Shown here in pieces: positions 24,567 through 33,924 of a DNA stretch of 64,000 bases. The translations under genes were made by a program, and so were the position numbers. The notes below the pieces were generated by a model. The model was given only the letters and a program-made list of their open reading frames with translations. It made no database searches and was not told the origin of the DNA. The stretch's first letter is position 1. Every line of letters starts with the position of its first letter. The DNA is from UBA3478 sp038134285 (GTDB lineage Bacteria > Bacteroidota > Bacteroidia > Flavobacteriales > Flavobacteriaceae): assembly GCA_038134285.1 (NCBI GenBank), contig JAYPUW010000003.1, positions 146,636-210,635 on the forward strand, read 5' to 3'.

Positions 24567-25861
24567 TGAGGTTGCGTTTTTCGCTATTTGCCCTTTTTCT
24601 AGTGAGTATTATGTCGGCCCAACAAGGGACCTTCTCGCCCTATTCGTATTTCGGATTGGGAGATGTGGCCCCTAAATCGTTGATCGAAAACCGTGGAATG
24701 GCAGGGGTTAGTATGCTCGGAGACAGCATTCACATGAATTTGCAGAATCCGGCGGCTTTGGCGAATCTGAGACTAACCACCTATGCGGTTGGAGCCAATC
24801 GCAGAGCATCCGTCCTTAATTCACTTGAAGAGCAGATCGATGGCACCAAAGTCGATAGGGGGCATATTACCAATTTGGATTATTTGGCCTTAGCCCTTCC
24901 GTTAAGCCCTAAAGGTGCTTTTTCATTCGGAATCATGCCTTATTCGGCCACGAGTTATCAAATAGGACAGACGCGTTTTAGCATGCTAACCGACACCGTT
25001 CGCACTACTTTTGAGGGTAGCGGAGGAATCAACCGTGCTTTTGCCTCGCTGGGCTATCAATTAATTAAAGGGGTTAATGCCGGATTCATGGCACATTACA
25101 ATTGGGGTATCAAAGAATCGAGAAGGCGTCAGGCTTCTGATCAGGTACAATTCGGTACCTCAGATAAGCGCTTTTCAAGAATCAAAGGAATCGATTATAC
25201 TTCAGCCCTAACGGTTACTATTCCTTTTAAAGTCAAACAGAATAAGTTGAATCTTCACGCCTCTGCCGTTTATGATTTTGCGTATCAATTAGATGCATCT
25301 AACGAGCAGGTTTTCGGGAGCTTTTTAGTTTCTTCAGGAGCCGACCGTGAGGTGTTCAATGTCGATCTGGGTAGACTACAAAACTCGCAAATTGAAATGC
25401 CTTCGAAAACTACTCTTGGTTTTGGGCTGGGTAGACCTTTTCATTGGTTCATCGGAGCTGAATACGCGACTCAAGACATGAGTTTGTTCAAGAATGAGTT
25501 CATTGAACCTGTGAATAGCAGTTATGAGATGGCTACGAGTCTGAAGATAGGAGGATACTTTATCCCGAATTACAATGCCTTGAACGGCATATTGAATCGC
25601 ATTACCTACCGCGCGGGATTGCGCATTGAAGATACAGGACTCCGCTTAAATCAGACTGCTATTGAAATGGTGGTGGGTTCATTAGGCTTTAGCCTTCCCA
25701 TGGGGAGCACTAATGCCGACCGTTTTTCAAGTATCAATGTAGCCCTTGAGTATGGAAGTCGAGGAACCACTGATAATGGATTATTAAAAGAATCTTTTTT
25801 TGGCATAAATATTGGACTATCGTTAAATGATCGCTGGTTTGTTCAAAGAAGAATCAATTAA
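24566..25861 (+). CDS. Outer-membrane beta-barrel protein, unknown
   Basis: The product has 431 residues with a signal peptide (LFALFLVSIMSAQQ). The mature start GTFSPYSYFGLGD, then RGMAGVSMLGDSIHMNLQNPAAL, resembles the N-terminal hatch of FadL-like or PorV-like barrels, and alternating beta strands fill the rest. It is conserved beside coaX in flavobacteria but has no assigned function that I know of. It overlaps coaX by one base and is cotranscribed with it. Its role may be lipid or LPS-related given the lptC neighbour; that is inference. Confidence 0.75.
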   Translation: MRLRFSLFALFLVSIMSAQQGTFSPYSYFGLGDVAPKSLIENRGMAGVSMLGDSIHMNLQNPAALANLRLTTYAVGANRRASVLNSLEEQIDGTKVDRGHITNLDYLALALPLSPKGAFSFGIMPYSATSYQIGQTRFSMLTDTVRTTFEGSGGINRAFASLGYQLIKGVNAGFMAHYNWGIKESRRRQASDQVQFGTSDKRFSRIKGIDYTSALTVTIPFKVKQNKLNLHASAVYDFAYQLDASNEQVFGSFLVSSGADREVFNVDLGRLQNSQIEMPSKTTLGFGLGRPFHWFIGAEYATQDMSLFKNEFIEPVNSSYEMATSLKIGGYFIPNYNALNGILNRITYRAGLRIEDTGLRLNQTAIEMVVGSLGFSLPMGSTNADRFSSINVALEYGSRGTTDNGLLKESFFGINIGLSLNDRWFVQRRIN

Positions 25862-25911
25862 CCTCAAAAAATAGTATTTTCACGACCTTAAAATCACTAA
25901 CACAAACCGTT

Positions 25912-27282
25912 ATGAGAAGAAATGTATTTTTTGTTGCCATGGCTTTGTCGTTGGTCTTTTCTATGGCCTTTGGCCAAGCTCAGAATCAAGAGTGTGTGAC
26001 CAATCTTTCTATTTACGTAGAAAGTGCAAAAGTTAAAAACTACGACGCAGCCTACGAGCCATGGAAATTTACCTATGAGACTTGTCCAGAGCTCAATCGT
26101 GCAAACTACCTTTATGGAGAGCGCATCTTAAAGCATAAGATTGAAAACTCTGAAGGAGAAGAGCGTGTAGCTCACACTGCAATGCTTCTGAAGGTTTACG
26201 ACGATGCAATGAAGTATTTTCCTAGTCGCTATCCGCTTGCCTCAGTGGTCATTGACAAAGTATTGCTTCAGCGTTCAGAGCAGCTCATTGACGATGAGCA
26301 GATTTTCAGTCAACTCGATCAAGCCTTCAAGGCGGACCGTGCCAATTTCTCTAATCCTCAAGCGCTTTACTTGTATTTCTCAAGTCTGGTAGACCTAAAC
26401 ACTGCTGGTAGGCGCGAGCTGCAGGATGTTTTCGAAGTATACGATGAGGTTGTAGCCAAGCTTGAAGAAGAGAATAAGTCTTTAACTGATGAGATTGCCA
26501 AGTTGCTTCCACTAGAAGAAGATGGATCGATTTCTGACAAAGACAAAAGGCGCCTTGAGGTGTACAGTACCAATTCGGATTCGTTCGGTAAGGTTGCTGC
26601 GAGTGTCGACGTTAAGCTAGGTGCCCTTGCAGATTGCGAGAACCTTGTTCCGCTTTACGAGAAAAGCTATGAGGCTCGTAAGACCGATATAGTTTGGGTG
26701 AAGAGTGCCGTAGGCCGTATGTTCGGAAAAGACTGTACCGACTCACCTATGTTTAGAAAGTTATTCGAAGCGCAAATTGCGCTAGAACCATCAGCGGATG
26801 CCTACCTGTACGGAGGGACGTTAAAGCAAAAGGCTGGAGACATTCAGGGAGCACTTGCGGACTTTAATAAATCAGCAGAACTAGAGACGGACCCTTACAA
26901 GCGTTCAAATATTTTATATAAGATCGCAACCATTGTCCGTAAGAACAACAAGGTTCAGGCGCGCAATTACTTGAATCAAGCGATCAAAGCGAACCCGTCT
27001 AACGGTAGAGCTTACTTGTTACAAGCTGCGCTTTATGCTGATAGTGCAAATGAGTGTGGTGAGACACAATTCGATAAGAGAGCGGTTTACTGGTTGGCCG
27101 CGAAGACAGCCGATCGTGCCGGTCGTGTAGATCCATCACTTAGAAGCACTGCCGATAAAGCGGTTGAATCGTACAACGCTAAGGCACCTTCTAAAACTGA
27201 TGTCTTCAACTCCGGAAGAGCCGGCGAGGTGATCAGCTTCTCATGCTGGGTAGGTGGTTCTGTAACCATCCCATCATTATAA
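25912..27282 (+). CDS. Tetratricopeptide-repeat periplasmic protein
   Basis: The product has 456 residues with a signal peptide (FVAMALSLVFSMAFGQ). Helical repeats run through it: an early YDAAYEPWKFTYETCPELN, a coiled stretch near residue 180 (KLEEENKSLTDEIAKLL), and clear TPR units near residues 300-375 (AYLYGGTLKQKAGDIQGALA, KVQARNYLNQAIKANPSNGRA). The repeats are separated by Cys residues that may pair in the periplasm. Gene position between an outer-membrane protein and lptC is conserved in the order as I know it. A partner-binding role is likely; none is known. Confidence 0.75.
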   Translation: MRRNVFFVAMALSLVFSMAFGQAQNQECVTNLSIYVESAKVKNYDAAYEPWKFTYETCPELNRANYLYGERILKHKIENSEGEERVAHTAMLLKVYDDAMKYFPSRYPLASVVIDKVLLQRSEQLIDDEQIFSQLDQAFKADRANFSNPQALYLYFSSLVDLNTAGRRELQDVFEVYDEVVAKLEEENKSLTDEIAKLLPLEEDGSISDKDKRRLEVYSTNSDSFGKVAASVDVKLGALADCENLVPLYEKSYEARKTDIVWVKSAVGRMFGKDCTDSPMFRKLFEAQIALEPSADAYLYGGTLKQKAGDIQGALADFNKSAELETDPYKRSNILYKIATIVRKNNKVQARNYLNQAIKANPSNGRAYLLQAALYADSANECGETQFDKRAVYWLAAKTADRAGRVDPSLRSTADKAVESYNAKAPSKTDVFNSGRAGEVISFSCWVGGSVTIPSL

Positions 27283-27286
27283 GACT

Positions 27287-27910
27287 ATGCTCGTTAAGGG
27301 CGTCTCTATATCTATAAGATTCCAAGCCACGGCTTTCGCCGTGGCTTGCGTTCTTTTAAGCTGTACTGATTCGTTTCAAAATCCTGAATTGAGTAATGAA
27401 GAAAGCCGCTTACCTGCTGCGATTTCAGAAAACCTCAGGTTGTATTACACCGAGTCTGTTCGCCCTATAGATCTTATTGAATCCGATTCAACCCGAGTTG
27501 TAGCGGTTCTCGAGAGTAAACGCAACGAGAATTATGAGAATCGTGCGTTTCGTTTTCAGCGTTTTCCCGAAGGGATCGAGATCACGCTGTATAACGACGA
27601 AGATCAGCCTACTGAGGTGGTGGCTGACTCTGCCTTGTATTACCTCGAAACAGGCATATTAAATCTTATGGGAGACGTAAAGGTCTATTCTTTCGATGGA
27701 AAAAGGCTCTTCACCGATCAGCTTTACTGGGATAGAGAATTGGCCTGGGTCTACAGTGAGAGTAATTTTCGATACCAGAACCCCGAAGAGAAAACCGAGA
27801 TGACCGGCAAAGGAATGCAATTTAGCCGCGATTTCTCGACCTTTGAGGCCCTTCAAACGAGCGGTGTCCTCGAACTTTCAGAATCTCCGTCTGAGATTCA
27901 AGAAGACTAG
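27287..27910 (+). CDS. lptC: LptC-like LPS export lipoprotein
   Basis: The product has 207 residues. The N-terminus ends in a lipobox VLLSC (Cys26), so it is a lipoprotein as in other Bacteroidota LptC. The mature part is the LptC/OstA-type beta-jellyroll: GIEITLYNDEDQPTEVVADSALYYLETGILNLMGDV-like repeats, then KRLFTDQLYWDRE and a GKGMQFSRDF segment. LptC bridges the LptBFG transporter to the periplasmic LptA bridge and carries LPS away from the inner membrane. It starts four bases after the TPR gene. lpxB and lptE elsewhere in the window serve the same pathway. Confidence 0.82.
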   Translation: MLVKGVSISIRFQATAFAVACVLLSCTDSFQNPELSNEESRLPAAISENLRLYYTESVRPIDLIESDSTRVVAVLESKRNENYENRAFRFQRFPEGIEITLYNDEDQPTEVVADSALYYLETGILNLMGDVKVYSFDGKRLFTDQLYWDRELAWVYSESNFRYQNPEEKTEMTGKGMQFSRDFSTFEALQTSGVLELSESPSEIQED

Positions 27911-27922
27911 TATCTTTATCTC

Positions 27923-28129
27923 ATGATACGACTCTTACGTTATACCGAATACCTTTATTTGATCGTAGCCTTTTTTGCAGGCTACAGACTCATAGAATTA
28001 TTAGGTTCAGATAGCCAAGAACGCCTCATTTTTGGGTTGTTCTTCGTGGTCTCTATTGGGATGTTTTTGTTTCGGCGCAACTACCGCAAGAAATTCGAAA
28101 AGCGCGAGCGCGAAGCGCAAGACCGCTAA
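27923..28129 (+). CDS. Small two-helix membrane protein
   Basis: The product has 68 residues, with two membrane helices (YLYLIVAFFAGYRLIEL and IFGLFFVVSIGMFLF) and a strongly basic and acidic tail (RRNYRKKFEKREREAQDR). It sits 12 bases after lptC and 12 bases before the CNNM gene, in the same reading frame as the latter, and is found at this position in other flavobacteria. No function is known to me. Confidence 0.7.
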   Translation: MIRLLRYTEYLYLIVAFFAGYRLIELLGSDSQERLIFGLFFVVSIGMFLFRRNYRKKFEKREREAQDR

Positions 28130-28141
28130 ACGTTTTACCCT

Positions 28142-29431
28142 TTGAGCTCTTACATCGCAGTTATACTAGTGTCTCTTTTGCTCTCTGCCTTTTTTTCGGG
28201 CATGGAGATTGCTTTTGTCTCTGCGAACCGTATTCATATTGAGATTGAAAAGAAGCAAGAAGGCTTTTTGGCAAATATTCTTAGGCGATTGACTGCTTCT
28301 CCGGCCAAGTTTATCGCCAGCATGCTTATTGGCAATAATTTAGCATTGGTGGTCTATGGTTATTTTATGGGTAGGATGCTCTTATCGATCCTGCCGCAAG
28401 GAGGACCTTTAGATCCGTTATGGAAGCAATTGGTGTTTTCAGAGTTTCAATTGCTTACCCATACGGTGATTTCTACCCTGATTATTCTTTTTACTGCAGA
28501 GTTCACCCCAAAGGTCTTTTTTCAAATTTACGCGAATACCTTGCTCAAGGCTTTAGCTATCCCGGCTTACGCGTTTTTCTTGCTTTTTTCTGGATTTTCA
28601 TGGCTGGTGATTCGCTTTTCAGATTCATTATTGAGGCTCTTTAAAGTAGACGGGATTGCCGAGACCGAGGTGTTTAGTAAGGTAGATCTCGGAGATTATA
28701 TATCGCAGCAGATCCAATCCGCTAACGAAGATCAGGAGCTCGATTCCGAGATTCAAATTTTTCAAAACGCTCTTGAATTTGCAGAAGTAAAAGCACGGGA
28801 GATTATGATTCCGCGTAACGAGATCACGGCAATCGAGCTGCACGATCCGATTGAAGATTTGAAAGAACTCTTTATCGAAACCGGTTACTCGAAGATTCTA
28901 GTATATCGTGATACCATAGACGACATTATAGGACAGGTTAACACCTTTGACCTCTTTAAAAAACCACGCTCACTGCGCACCATCACAAGCACAGTTGAAT
29001 ACGTTCCTGAAACGATGTTGATACACGATATCCTCAATCAGCTCATCAAAAAGCGCCGGGGAATCGCCGTGGTGCTCGACGAGTATGGGGGAACCTCTGG
29101 TATGCTGACTATTGAAGATATTGTCGAAGAATTATTTGGTGAGATTGAAGACGAACACGACACCGTTGAGTACACCGAAGAACAGCTCAATGAGAATAAG
29201 TATTTGTTTTCAGGCAGGCTAGACGTGGATTATGTCAATGAAAAATACAAGCTCAATCTGCCCGAAAGCGACGAATATGAAACGCTAGCCGGACTGATCA
29301 TGAGCTTCACCGAAGAGATTCCCGAAATAGGGACAGAAATTCGCAGTCAAGGCTTCATTTTTACCGTTGTTGAAGTCTCTCAAACACGCATTGAGAAAAT
29401 CCGGGTCTTATGCGTTAAAGACGAGGAGTAA
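28142..29431 (+). CDS. CNNM/CorC (hemolysin-family) membrane protein
   Basis: The product has 429 residues. The start must be TTG at 28142, because the previous gene's TAA is in the same frame 12 bases upstream and no ATG comes before FFSGMEIAFVSANR. Domains in order are a DUF21/CNNM membrane domain (residues about 1-180), two CBS domains (about 200-335, with AREIMIPRNEI and LDEYGGTSGMLTIEDIVEE), and a CorC/HlyC domain at the end. Such proteins are linked to Mg2+ or Co2+ efflux. Flavobacterial GldE is a related protein, but that gene is usually beside gldD and ssb, so this one is a paralogue. Confidence 0.85.
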   Translation: MSSYIAVILVSLLLSAFFSGMEIAFVSANRIHIEIEKKQEGFLANILRRLTASPAKFIASMLIGNNLALVVYGYFMGRMLLSILPQGGPLDPLWKQLVFSEFQLLTHTVISTLIILFTAEFTPKVFFQIYANTLLKALAIPAYAFFLLFSGFSWLVIRFSDSLLRLFKVDGIAETEVFSKVDLGDYISQQIQSANEDQELDSEIQIFQNALEFAEVKAREIMIPRNEITAIELHDPIEDLKELFIETGYSKILVYRDTIDDIIGQVNTFDLFKKPRSLRTITSTVEYVPETMLIHDILNQLIKKRRGIAVVLDEYGGTSGMLTIEDIVEELFGEIEDEHDTVEYTEEQLNENKYLFSGRLDVDYVNEKYKLNLPESDEYETLAGLIMSFTEEIPEIGTEIRSQGFIFTVVEVSQTRIEKIRVLCVKDEE

Positions 29432-29490
29432 ACATTTCTGTTTTTCCCAGAAAATGGGTACTTTCGCTCCTCTTTGAAAACAGTTGAATA

Positions 29491-31614
29491 ATGGCGATTT
29501 TAAATACCATTCGAAAGCGCACTACCGTTTTGATCATTGTGATTGGATTAGCGCTTTTCTCGTTTGTGATATCGGGTATCTTTACAAGCAGTACCTTTCA
29601 AGGTCAGAGCGGATATGTCTCTTCGATTGCTGAGGTTAACGGCACCCCCATACCCATTGAAAAATTCCAACAAAGTCTTGAGTTAGCAAACCGCACTTAC
29701 GGTTCTGCTTTATCGAATTCAGCGATGATTTCGATGGTTGTAGAGCAAGAGATCCGTGGCGTTCTGATGGACCAACAATTCGACAAACTTGGTTTGGAGG
29801 TTGAAGGCGATCAATTGCTAGATTATATAGAGGCTTCTTCTTATGCAGATGTTCCTGAATTTCAAAACGAATACGGTCAGTTTGATCGCTACAAGTTTAA
29901 AGCAGCCATCGCAGAATGGCGTGCGACCAACCCGGCTCAATATGAAGCATGGTTAAACGATGAGGCCCGTTTCTTGCAAGCGGCAAAAGAACGCATGTAC
30001 TTCACGTTAGTTCAGGCCGGTCTTTCTGCTACTAAAGTTGAGGCGGCTACCACTTTTAAAGTGGAGAACGATAAAGTAAGCTTTGAATACCTTCACCTTC
30101 CGTACAATACGGTGGCCGATTCATTATTTAAAGTTACCGATGCAGACATTAAGGCTTATGTAAGCAAGTATCCTAATCGCTTTAAGCAAGAGGCTGAGCG
30201 TGACTTGCGTTATGTGCATTTCAAAGACGTTCCTTCTGAGGAAGACGATACTGCCGTGCTCGATGCCATCACCGCGCTTTTAGAGTCTTCAGAAGAATTT
30301 GATAGCAATAGTAAGACCAATGTAGTTCGTGAGAGCTTCATTGAAACTGATGATGTAGCCGCTTTCTTGAGCCGTTACTCTGATGTGGCCTATGACTCTG
30401 TTCCAAGACCACGTATTCAGTTACCTGTAGAGCATGCAGATGCCATTACCGCTTTAGCAGTCGGAGAGTCTTACGGACCATATAAGCATAACGATGCGTA
30501 CAAGGTGAGTCGTATGATGGATTACATCAAAAACGGAAGTGTAAGAGCAAGTCATATTCTTGTCGCCTATGAAGGTGCTGAGCGTGCAGCGTCAACGATT
30601 TCAAGAACCAAAGAAGAGGCCCGTTTAAAGGCCCGCGAATTATTGCGTCAAGCCCGCAGTGAAGAAGTAGTTTTTGCGCAATTGGCAAGAGACGAATCTG
30701 ATGGGCCAACGGCTAGCCGCGGAGGAGATCTTGGATACTTCCTTGACGGTGATATGGTAGACGCCTTTAACGATTTTGTATTCGCTAACGCTATCGGAGC
30801 CATCGGTATGGTAGAGACCCCGCTCGGATTTCATGTAGTAAAAGTTGAAGATAAGCGCGATGTATATCAATTAGCCACCCTCGTTCGCAATATTGAGGCC
30901 TCAGAAGCTACCTTGAACAAGCTCTTTACTGATGCGACTACTTTCGAAATGAAGACGAAAGAGAGCGACTGGAGACAGTTTCCGATCATCGCTAATGACC
31001 TAGGATACACCTTTAACCCAATCACTAAGCTTAAAGCGTTCACCGAGAATCTTCCGGTTCTTGGGGTACAACGTAGTATTGTGAAGTGGGCCTTTAATAA
31101 TGACACTAACATCGGTGACATCAGAAGATTTGATCTCGCCGACGGATACGTTATCGTTCAAGTTGTTAAAGAGCGTAAAGAAGGTCTTCAGGCTCCTGAA
31201 GATGTTTCTCCTCTAGTTATCGCAAAGATTCGCGACGAGAAAAAAGCTGCAAGTTTATTGAAGAAAAACGCTAATCAAAGCTGGACGGCTATAGAGGGCA
31301 ATGCTCAAGTTCAATCGGGCAGTGCTTCTGCTTTAAGTACAGAGGCTAGCGTTATTCCGGGTCTTGGTACAGAGCCTTTCGTTGTGGGTAAAGCGTTGAC
31401 CATGGCTGAGCAAGAAGAATCTGACTGGTTAGAAGGCGGATTAGGATTGTACAAAGTACGTGTGACGTCTAAGACTCCAGCGATGGAGCTTCCGGCAGTT
31501 GATCCGTTCGCGCGTTCAATTGCTGAAGAGCGTGTCGCCCAAGGTTCTCAATCTGCATATGAAGCGCTCAAAAAGGCTGCTGATGTTGTAGACAACAGAG
31601 CGATCGTCTACTAA
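29491..31614 (+). CDS. ppiD: PpiD/SurA-like periplasmic peptidyl-prolyl isomerase
   Basis: The product has 707 residues. A short cytoplasmic start with a single membrane anchor (VLIIVIGLALFSFVISGIF) leads to a SurA N-terminal chaperone domain (AEVNGTPIPIEKFQQ). The parvulin PPIase domain is near residues 345-450 (RASHILVAYEG, SDGPTASRGGDLGYF, LGFHVVKVEDKRD). A long C-terminal part follows. PpiD helps proteins leaving the Sec channel fold in the periplasm. It ends the coaX-lptC run, and a near-consensus box TACTTTCG at about 29,459 suggests that it may also have its own promoter. It converges on the mevalonate genes. Confidence 0.88.
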   Translation: MAILNTIRKRTTVLIIVIGLALFSFVISGIFTSSTFQGQSGYVSSIAEVNGTPIPIEKFQQSLELANRTYGSALSNSAMISMVVEQEIRGVLMDQQFDKLGLEVEGDQLLDYIEASSYADVPEFQNEYGQFDRYKFKAAIAEWRATNPAQYEAWLNDEARFLQAAKERMYFTLVQAGLSATKVEAATTFKVENDKVSFEYLHLPYNTVADSLFKVTDADIKAYVSKYPNRFKQEAERDLRYVHFKDVPSEEDDTAVLDAITALLESSEEFDSNSKTNVVRESFIETDDVAAFLSRYSDVAYDSVPRPRIQLPVEHADAITALAVGESYGPYKHNDAYKVSRMMDYIKNGSVRASHILVAYEGAERAASTISRTKEEARLKARELLRQARSEEVVFAQLARDESDGPTASRGGDLGYFLDGDMVDAFNDFVFANAIGAIGMVETPLGFHVVKVEDKRDVYQLATLVRNIEASEATLNKLFTDATTFEMKTKESDWRQFPIIANDLGYTFNPITKLKAFTENLPVLGVQRSIVKWAFNNDTNIGDIRRFDLADGYVIVQVVKERKEGLQAPEDVSPLVIAKIRDEKKAASLLKKNANQSWTAIEGNAQVQSGSASALSTEASVIPGLGTEPFVVGKALTMAEQEESDWLEGGLGLYKVRVTSKTPAMELPAVDPFARSIAEERVAQGSQSAYEALKKAADVVDNRAIVY

Positions 31615-31627
31615 GAATAATAAGTCT

Positions 31628-32527
31628 TCAGAGCACACAGAGCTCTGAAAGCTTAAGAATAGTATGATATCCCTTTTCTTTTAGAGAAGGGATATTTTCT
31701 TTTCGGGTAAATAGGGCGAAGTCTCCTCCCCAGCCCCCGAGTGAGCTAAAGGTCCCTGAAAGTCCCTTAAAAAGCGTTTTCCCAATAGGATCTAACTCAA
31801 GCTGAGTACCAATTAGATGTTCGTGTTTCTGCATTAGTCTTTCAAAATTTTCGAGTGTTTGGGCCTGAATCACTGCTTTGGTGAGCGCACTGATCTCATC
31901 GATTAAAGAACTGTCGAGGCCTCGCTGTTTGTAATGGTTGATGGCTTTTCTACTGTCCATCTTTTGATTAAGATAGATAAGGTGTAGTTCATCTCTAAAT
32001 GGCCAATTCAAATCGATTGGTTCTACCCACACACCTGCTTCAGACCTTCGATAACATATTGGCCCTTCGGCATCGGCACAAGCAATGTCGTATCCGCTAC
32101 CCCCAAAGGTCTTTTCTAACAAGATATAAGGATCAAGTTCGAAATATGATGCAAGGGCACTGATCAGGGTAGATGAGGTGCCCAGCCCCCATTTGCGCTC
32201 AAATTCGAGAGTGCTTTCAATGAATAATCCTGACCTCAAGGCCTGAGGATTTAAGTGGCGTATCGCTTGAAAGATTTGTGTCAGTCGATCTGCCGTCTCA
32301 TTTCGTGTTGCTGCGATAAGGTGTTCTGCATCGAACTGCCCCTCAAACCAGATCTTTTGATGGAGATCTTTAGCTACCCAATGAATGCCCTCTTTTAGTT
32401 GAGTCGCAAAATTGAAATGTTGTCCTAATTGAGTAGGCAGTGCAAGGGCCAGTGCCCCGTCGAGCACGGCATATTCTGCTGTGATCAGCAGTTTTCCGTG
32501 GGTGTAGAGCTGCCGGTTTTGGGTCAT
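31628..32527 (-). CDS. GHMP kinase of the GYDIA type, mevalonate-pathway
   Basis: The product has 299 residues. GHMP motif 1 is at the start (GKLLITAEYAVLDGALALALPT), motif 2 is KWGLGTSSTLISALA near residue 115, and the third is SSLGGWGGDFALF near residue 275. The GSGYDIACADAEGP segment names this subgroup. The most likely substrate is mevalonate or phosphomevalonate, because it overlaps the HMG-CoA reductase gene by four bases (ATGA). The exact step cannot be told from sequence alone. Its 3' end is 13 bases from the convergent ppiD stop and carries a hairpin that may stop ppiD transcription. Confidence 0.8.
   Translation of the reverse strand: MTQNRQLYTHGKLLITAEYAVLDGALALALPTQLGQHFNFATQLKEGIHWVAKDLHQKIWFEGQFDAEHLIAATRNETADRLTQIFQAIRHLNPQALRSGLFIESTLEFERKWGLGTSSTLISALASYFELDPYILLEKTFGGSGYDIACADAEGPICYRRSEAGVWVEPIDLNWPFRDELHLIYLNQKMDSRKAINHYKQRGLDSSLIDEISALTKAVIQAQTLENFERLMQKHEHLIGTQLELDPIGKTLFKGLSGTFSSLGGWGGDFALFTRKENIPSLKEKGYHTILKLSELCVL
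31667..31699 (+). terminator. Possible terminator of ppiD inside the convergent kinase gene
   Basis: ATATCCCTT at 31667-31675 and AAGGGATAT at 31687-31695 form a perfect nine-pair stem with an 11-base loop followed by TTTTC. It lies about 50 bases after the ppiD stop, but within coding sequence of the convergent gene, so coincidence is possible. Confidence 0.4.
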
Positions 32528-33831
32528 TTGCGCAATTGGCTCAGCGCCTCCTTTACAGCAGCGCTACTTACCGTTTTATCCTTGAAATGTACGACTAAGG
32601 TCTCTTTTTCTGAGGCGCTTACCCCTTCTGCATTCAACAGGTTGAGCAGGTGCATCTTCATATGACCTTTTTGTATTCCGGTAGTTACCAGTGAACTCAC
32701 TGCACCAAAGTTCTGGGCGAGACCAGCCACGGCAGTGATTTTCATGAGCTCTTCGGCCGAGGGCTGACCTAAGAGGTCTAAAGCTAGCTTCACCATTGGA
32801 TGCAGGGCGGTTAACCCTCCAACTGTACCCAATGCCAGCGGGATCTCAAGCTCAAAATGTAATTCTTGATCTGGAGTAATTTCTGCCTTGGTAAGAGATC
32901 TGTATTGGCCCTCGCGGCTCGCATACGCGTGCACCCCTGCCTCGACCGCTCTGAAATCGTTACCGCTCGCAATCACTACGGCGTCTATACCGTTCATGAT
33001 GCCTTTGTTATGGGTCACGGCGCGGTAGGGTTCTGCTTGGGCAATGGCCACAGCGCGGCAAAATTTAGTGGCAAACTCTTCACCTTCTACACCTTCATAA
33101 CCCAACTGTTTAATGGGGCAGCGTACCCATGCGCGCACTACACAGTTTGGAACATAATTGCTCAATATGCTCATCACCACCTCCGGGGCCTCATCGGCCT
33201 TGAAGGTTTCTTGAGCCTTTAAACGAAAGTCTTGGGCCAGTTGCTCGAGGCATGAGTTGATAAAATTTGCTCCCATGGCGTCTTTCGTCTCGAAGGTGAG
33301 CGCGATATGGTAGTATCCGTCTAGGGCAGCCGTTTTATCGATAAGTTCAAGACTCTTAATACCGCCTCCGCGTTTTTCCATACTAGCGCTAAGGGGTAGT
33401 AAGCCTTTCAAAAAGACTTTGCGATGGGTGTTAAAGAATTCAAAAAGACGTTTGCCTTCTCCGTAGTAATTCAGATGCACATGACCGACCTTTTGATTGC
33501 CGACGATTTCGGTGTGAAATCCGCCTTTGTCGAGCCAAAACTTGGCTGCCTTGCTAGCGGCTGCTACCACCGAGCTTTCTTCAATAACCATGGGGATCGC
33601 GTAAACCTTCTGGTCGATCAAGAAATTTGGTGCAATGGCAAAAGGCAAGTAGTAATTGGCTAGGGTATTCTCGATGAACTCATCGTGAATTTCTTGAATC
33701 TGAGGATCGGGATGGGTATAGGTTTTAAAAAGGGCCAACGCCTTTTCAGGATCGCTGGCAAAGGTCTGTGCTAGCCAATGAGCCTTTTCTTCTTTTGATT
33801 TCTTAGAAAAGCCGCTGATAATCTCTTTCAT
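32524..33831 (-). CDS. mvaA: Class II hydroxymethylglutaryl-CoA reductase
   Basis: The product has 435 residues and carries class II HMG-CoA reductase signatures: PMVIEESSVVAAASKAAKFW near residue 78, ALTFETKDAMGANFIN near residue 175, HNKGIMNGIDAVVIASGND with the catalytic Lys near residue 280, and ALGTVGGLTALHPMVKLAL near residue 350. Class II enzymes were first described in HMG-CoA degradation, but in Flavobacteriales they serve mevalonate synthesis for isoprenoids. The adjacent GHMP kinase supports the biosynthetic role. A -7 promoter box lies 17-24 bases before the start. Confidence 0.92.
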   Translation of the reverse strand: MKEIISGFSKKSKEEKAHWLAQTFASDPEKALALFKTYTHPDPQIQEIHDEFIENTLANYYLPFAIAPNFLIDQKVYAIPMVIEESSVVAAASKAAKFWLDKGGFHTEIVGNQKVGHVHLNYYGEGKRLFEFFNTHRKVFLKGLLPLSASMEKRGGGIKSLELIDKTAALDGYYHIALTFETKDAMGANFINSCLEQLAQDFRLKAQETFKADEAPEVVMSILSNYVPNCVVRAWVRCPIKQLGYEGVEGEEFATKFCRAVAIAQAEPYRAVTHNKGIMNGIDAVVIASGNDFRAVEAGVHAYASREGQYRSLTKAEITPDQELHFELEIPLALGTVGGLTALHPMVKLALDLLGQPSAEELMKITAVAGLAQNFGAVSSLVTTGIQKGHMKMHLLNLLNAEGVSASEKETLVVHFKDKTVSSAAVKEALSQLRK

Positions 33832-33847
33832 AGACAGATCTTCTGGT

Positions 33848-33855
33848 CAAAGATA
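33848..33855 (-). promoter_or_regulatory. -7 box for the HMG-CoA reductase operon
   Basis: TATCTTTG on the minus strand matches TAnnTTTG exactly, ending 16 bases before the ATG. That leaves a leader of about ten bases. A -33 TTG is not clear. Confidence 0.45.
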
Positions 33856-33924
33856 CGTAATAGGCGTGCTTTCACATTCTCGAAATTAATTAGTAAACTT
33901 GATGCTCCTATAAGTTCTCTTTAC

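Noticed and set aside
28142..29431. Calling the CNNM/CorC gene gldE
   Set aside because: GldE belongs to the same family, but its usual neighbours gldD and ssb are absent; the location between lptC and ppiD points to a paralogue.
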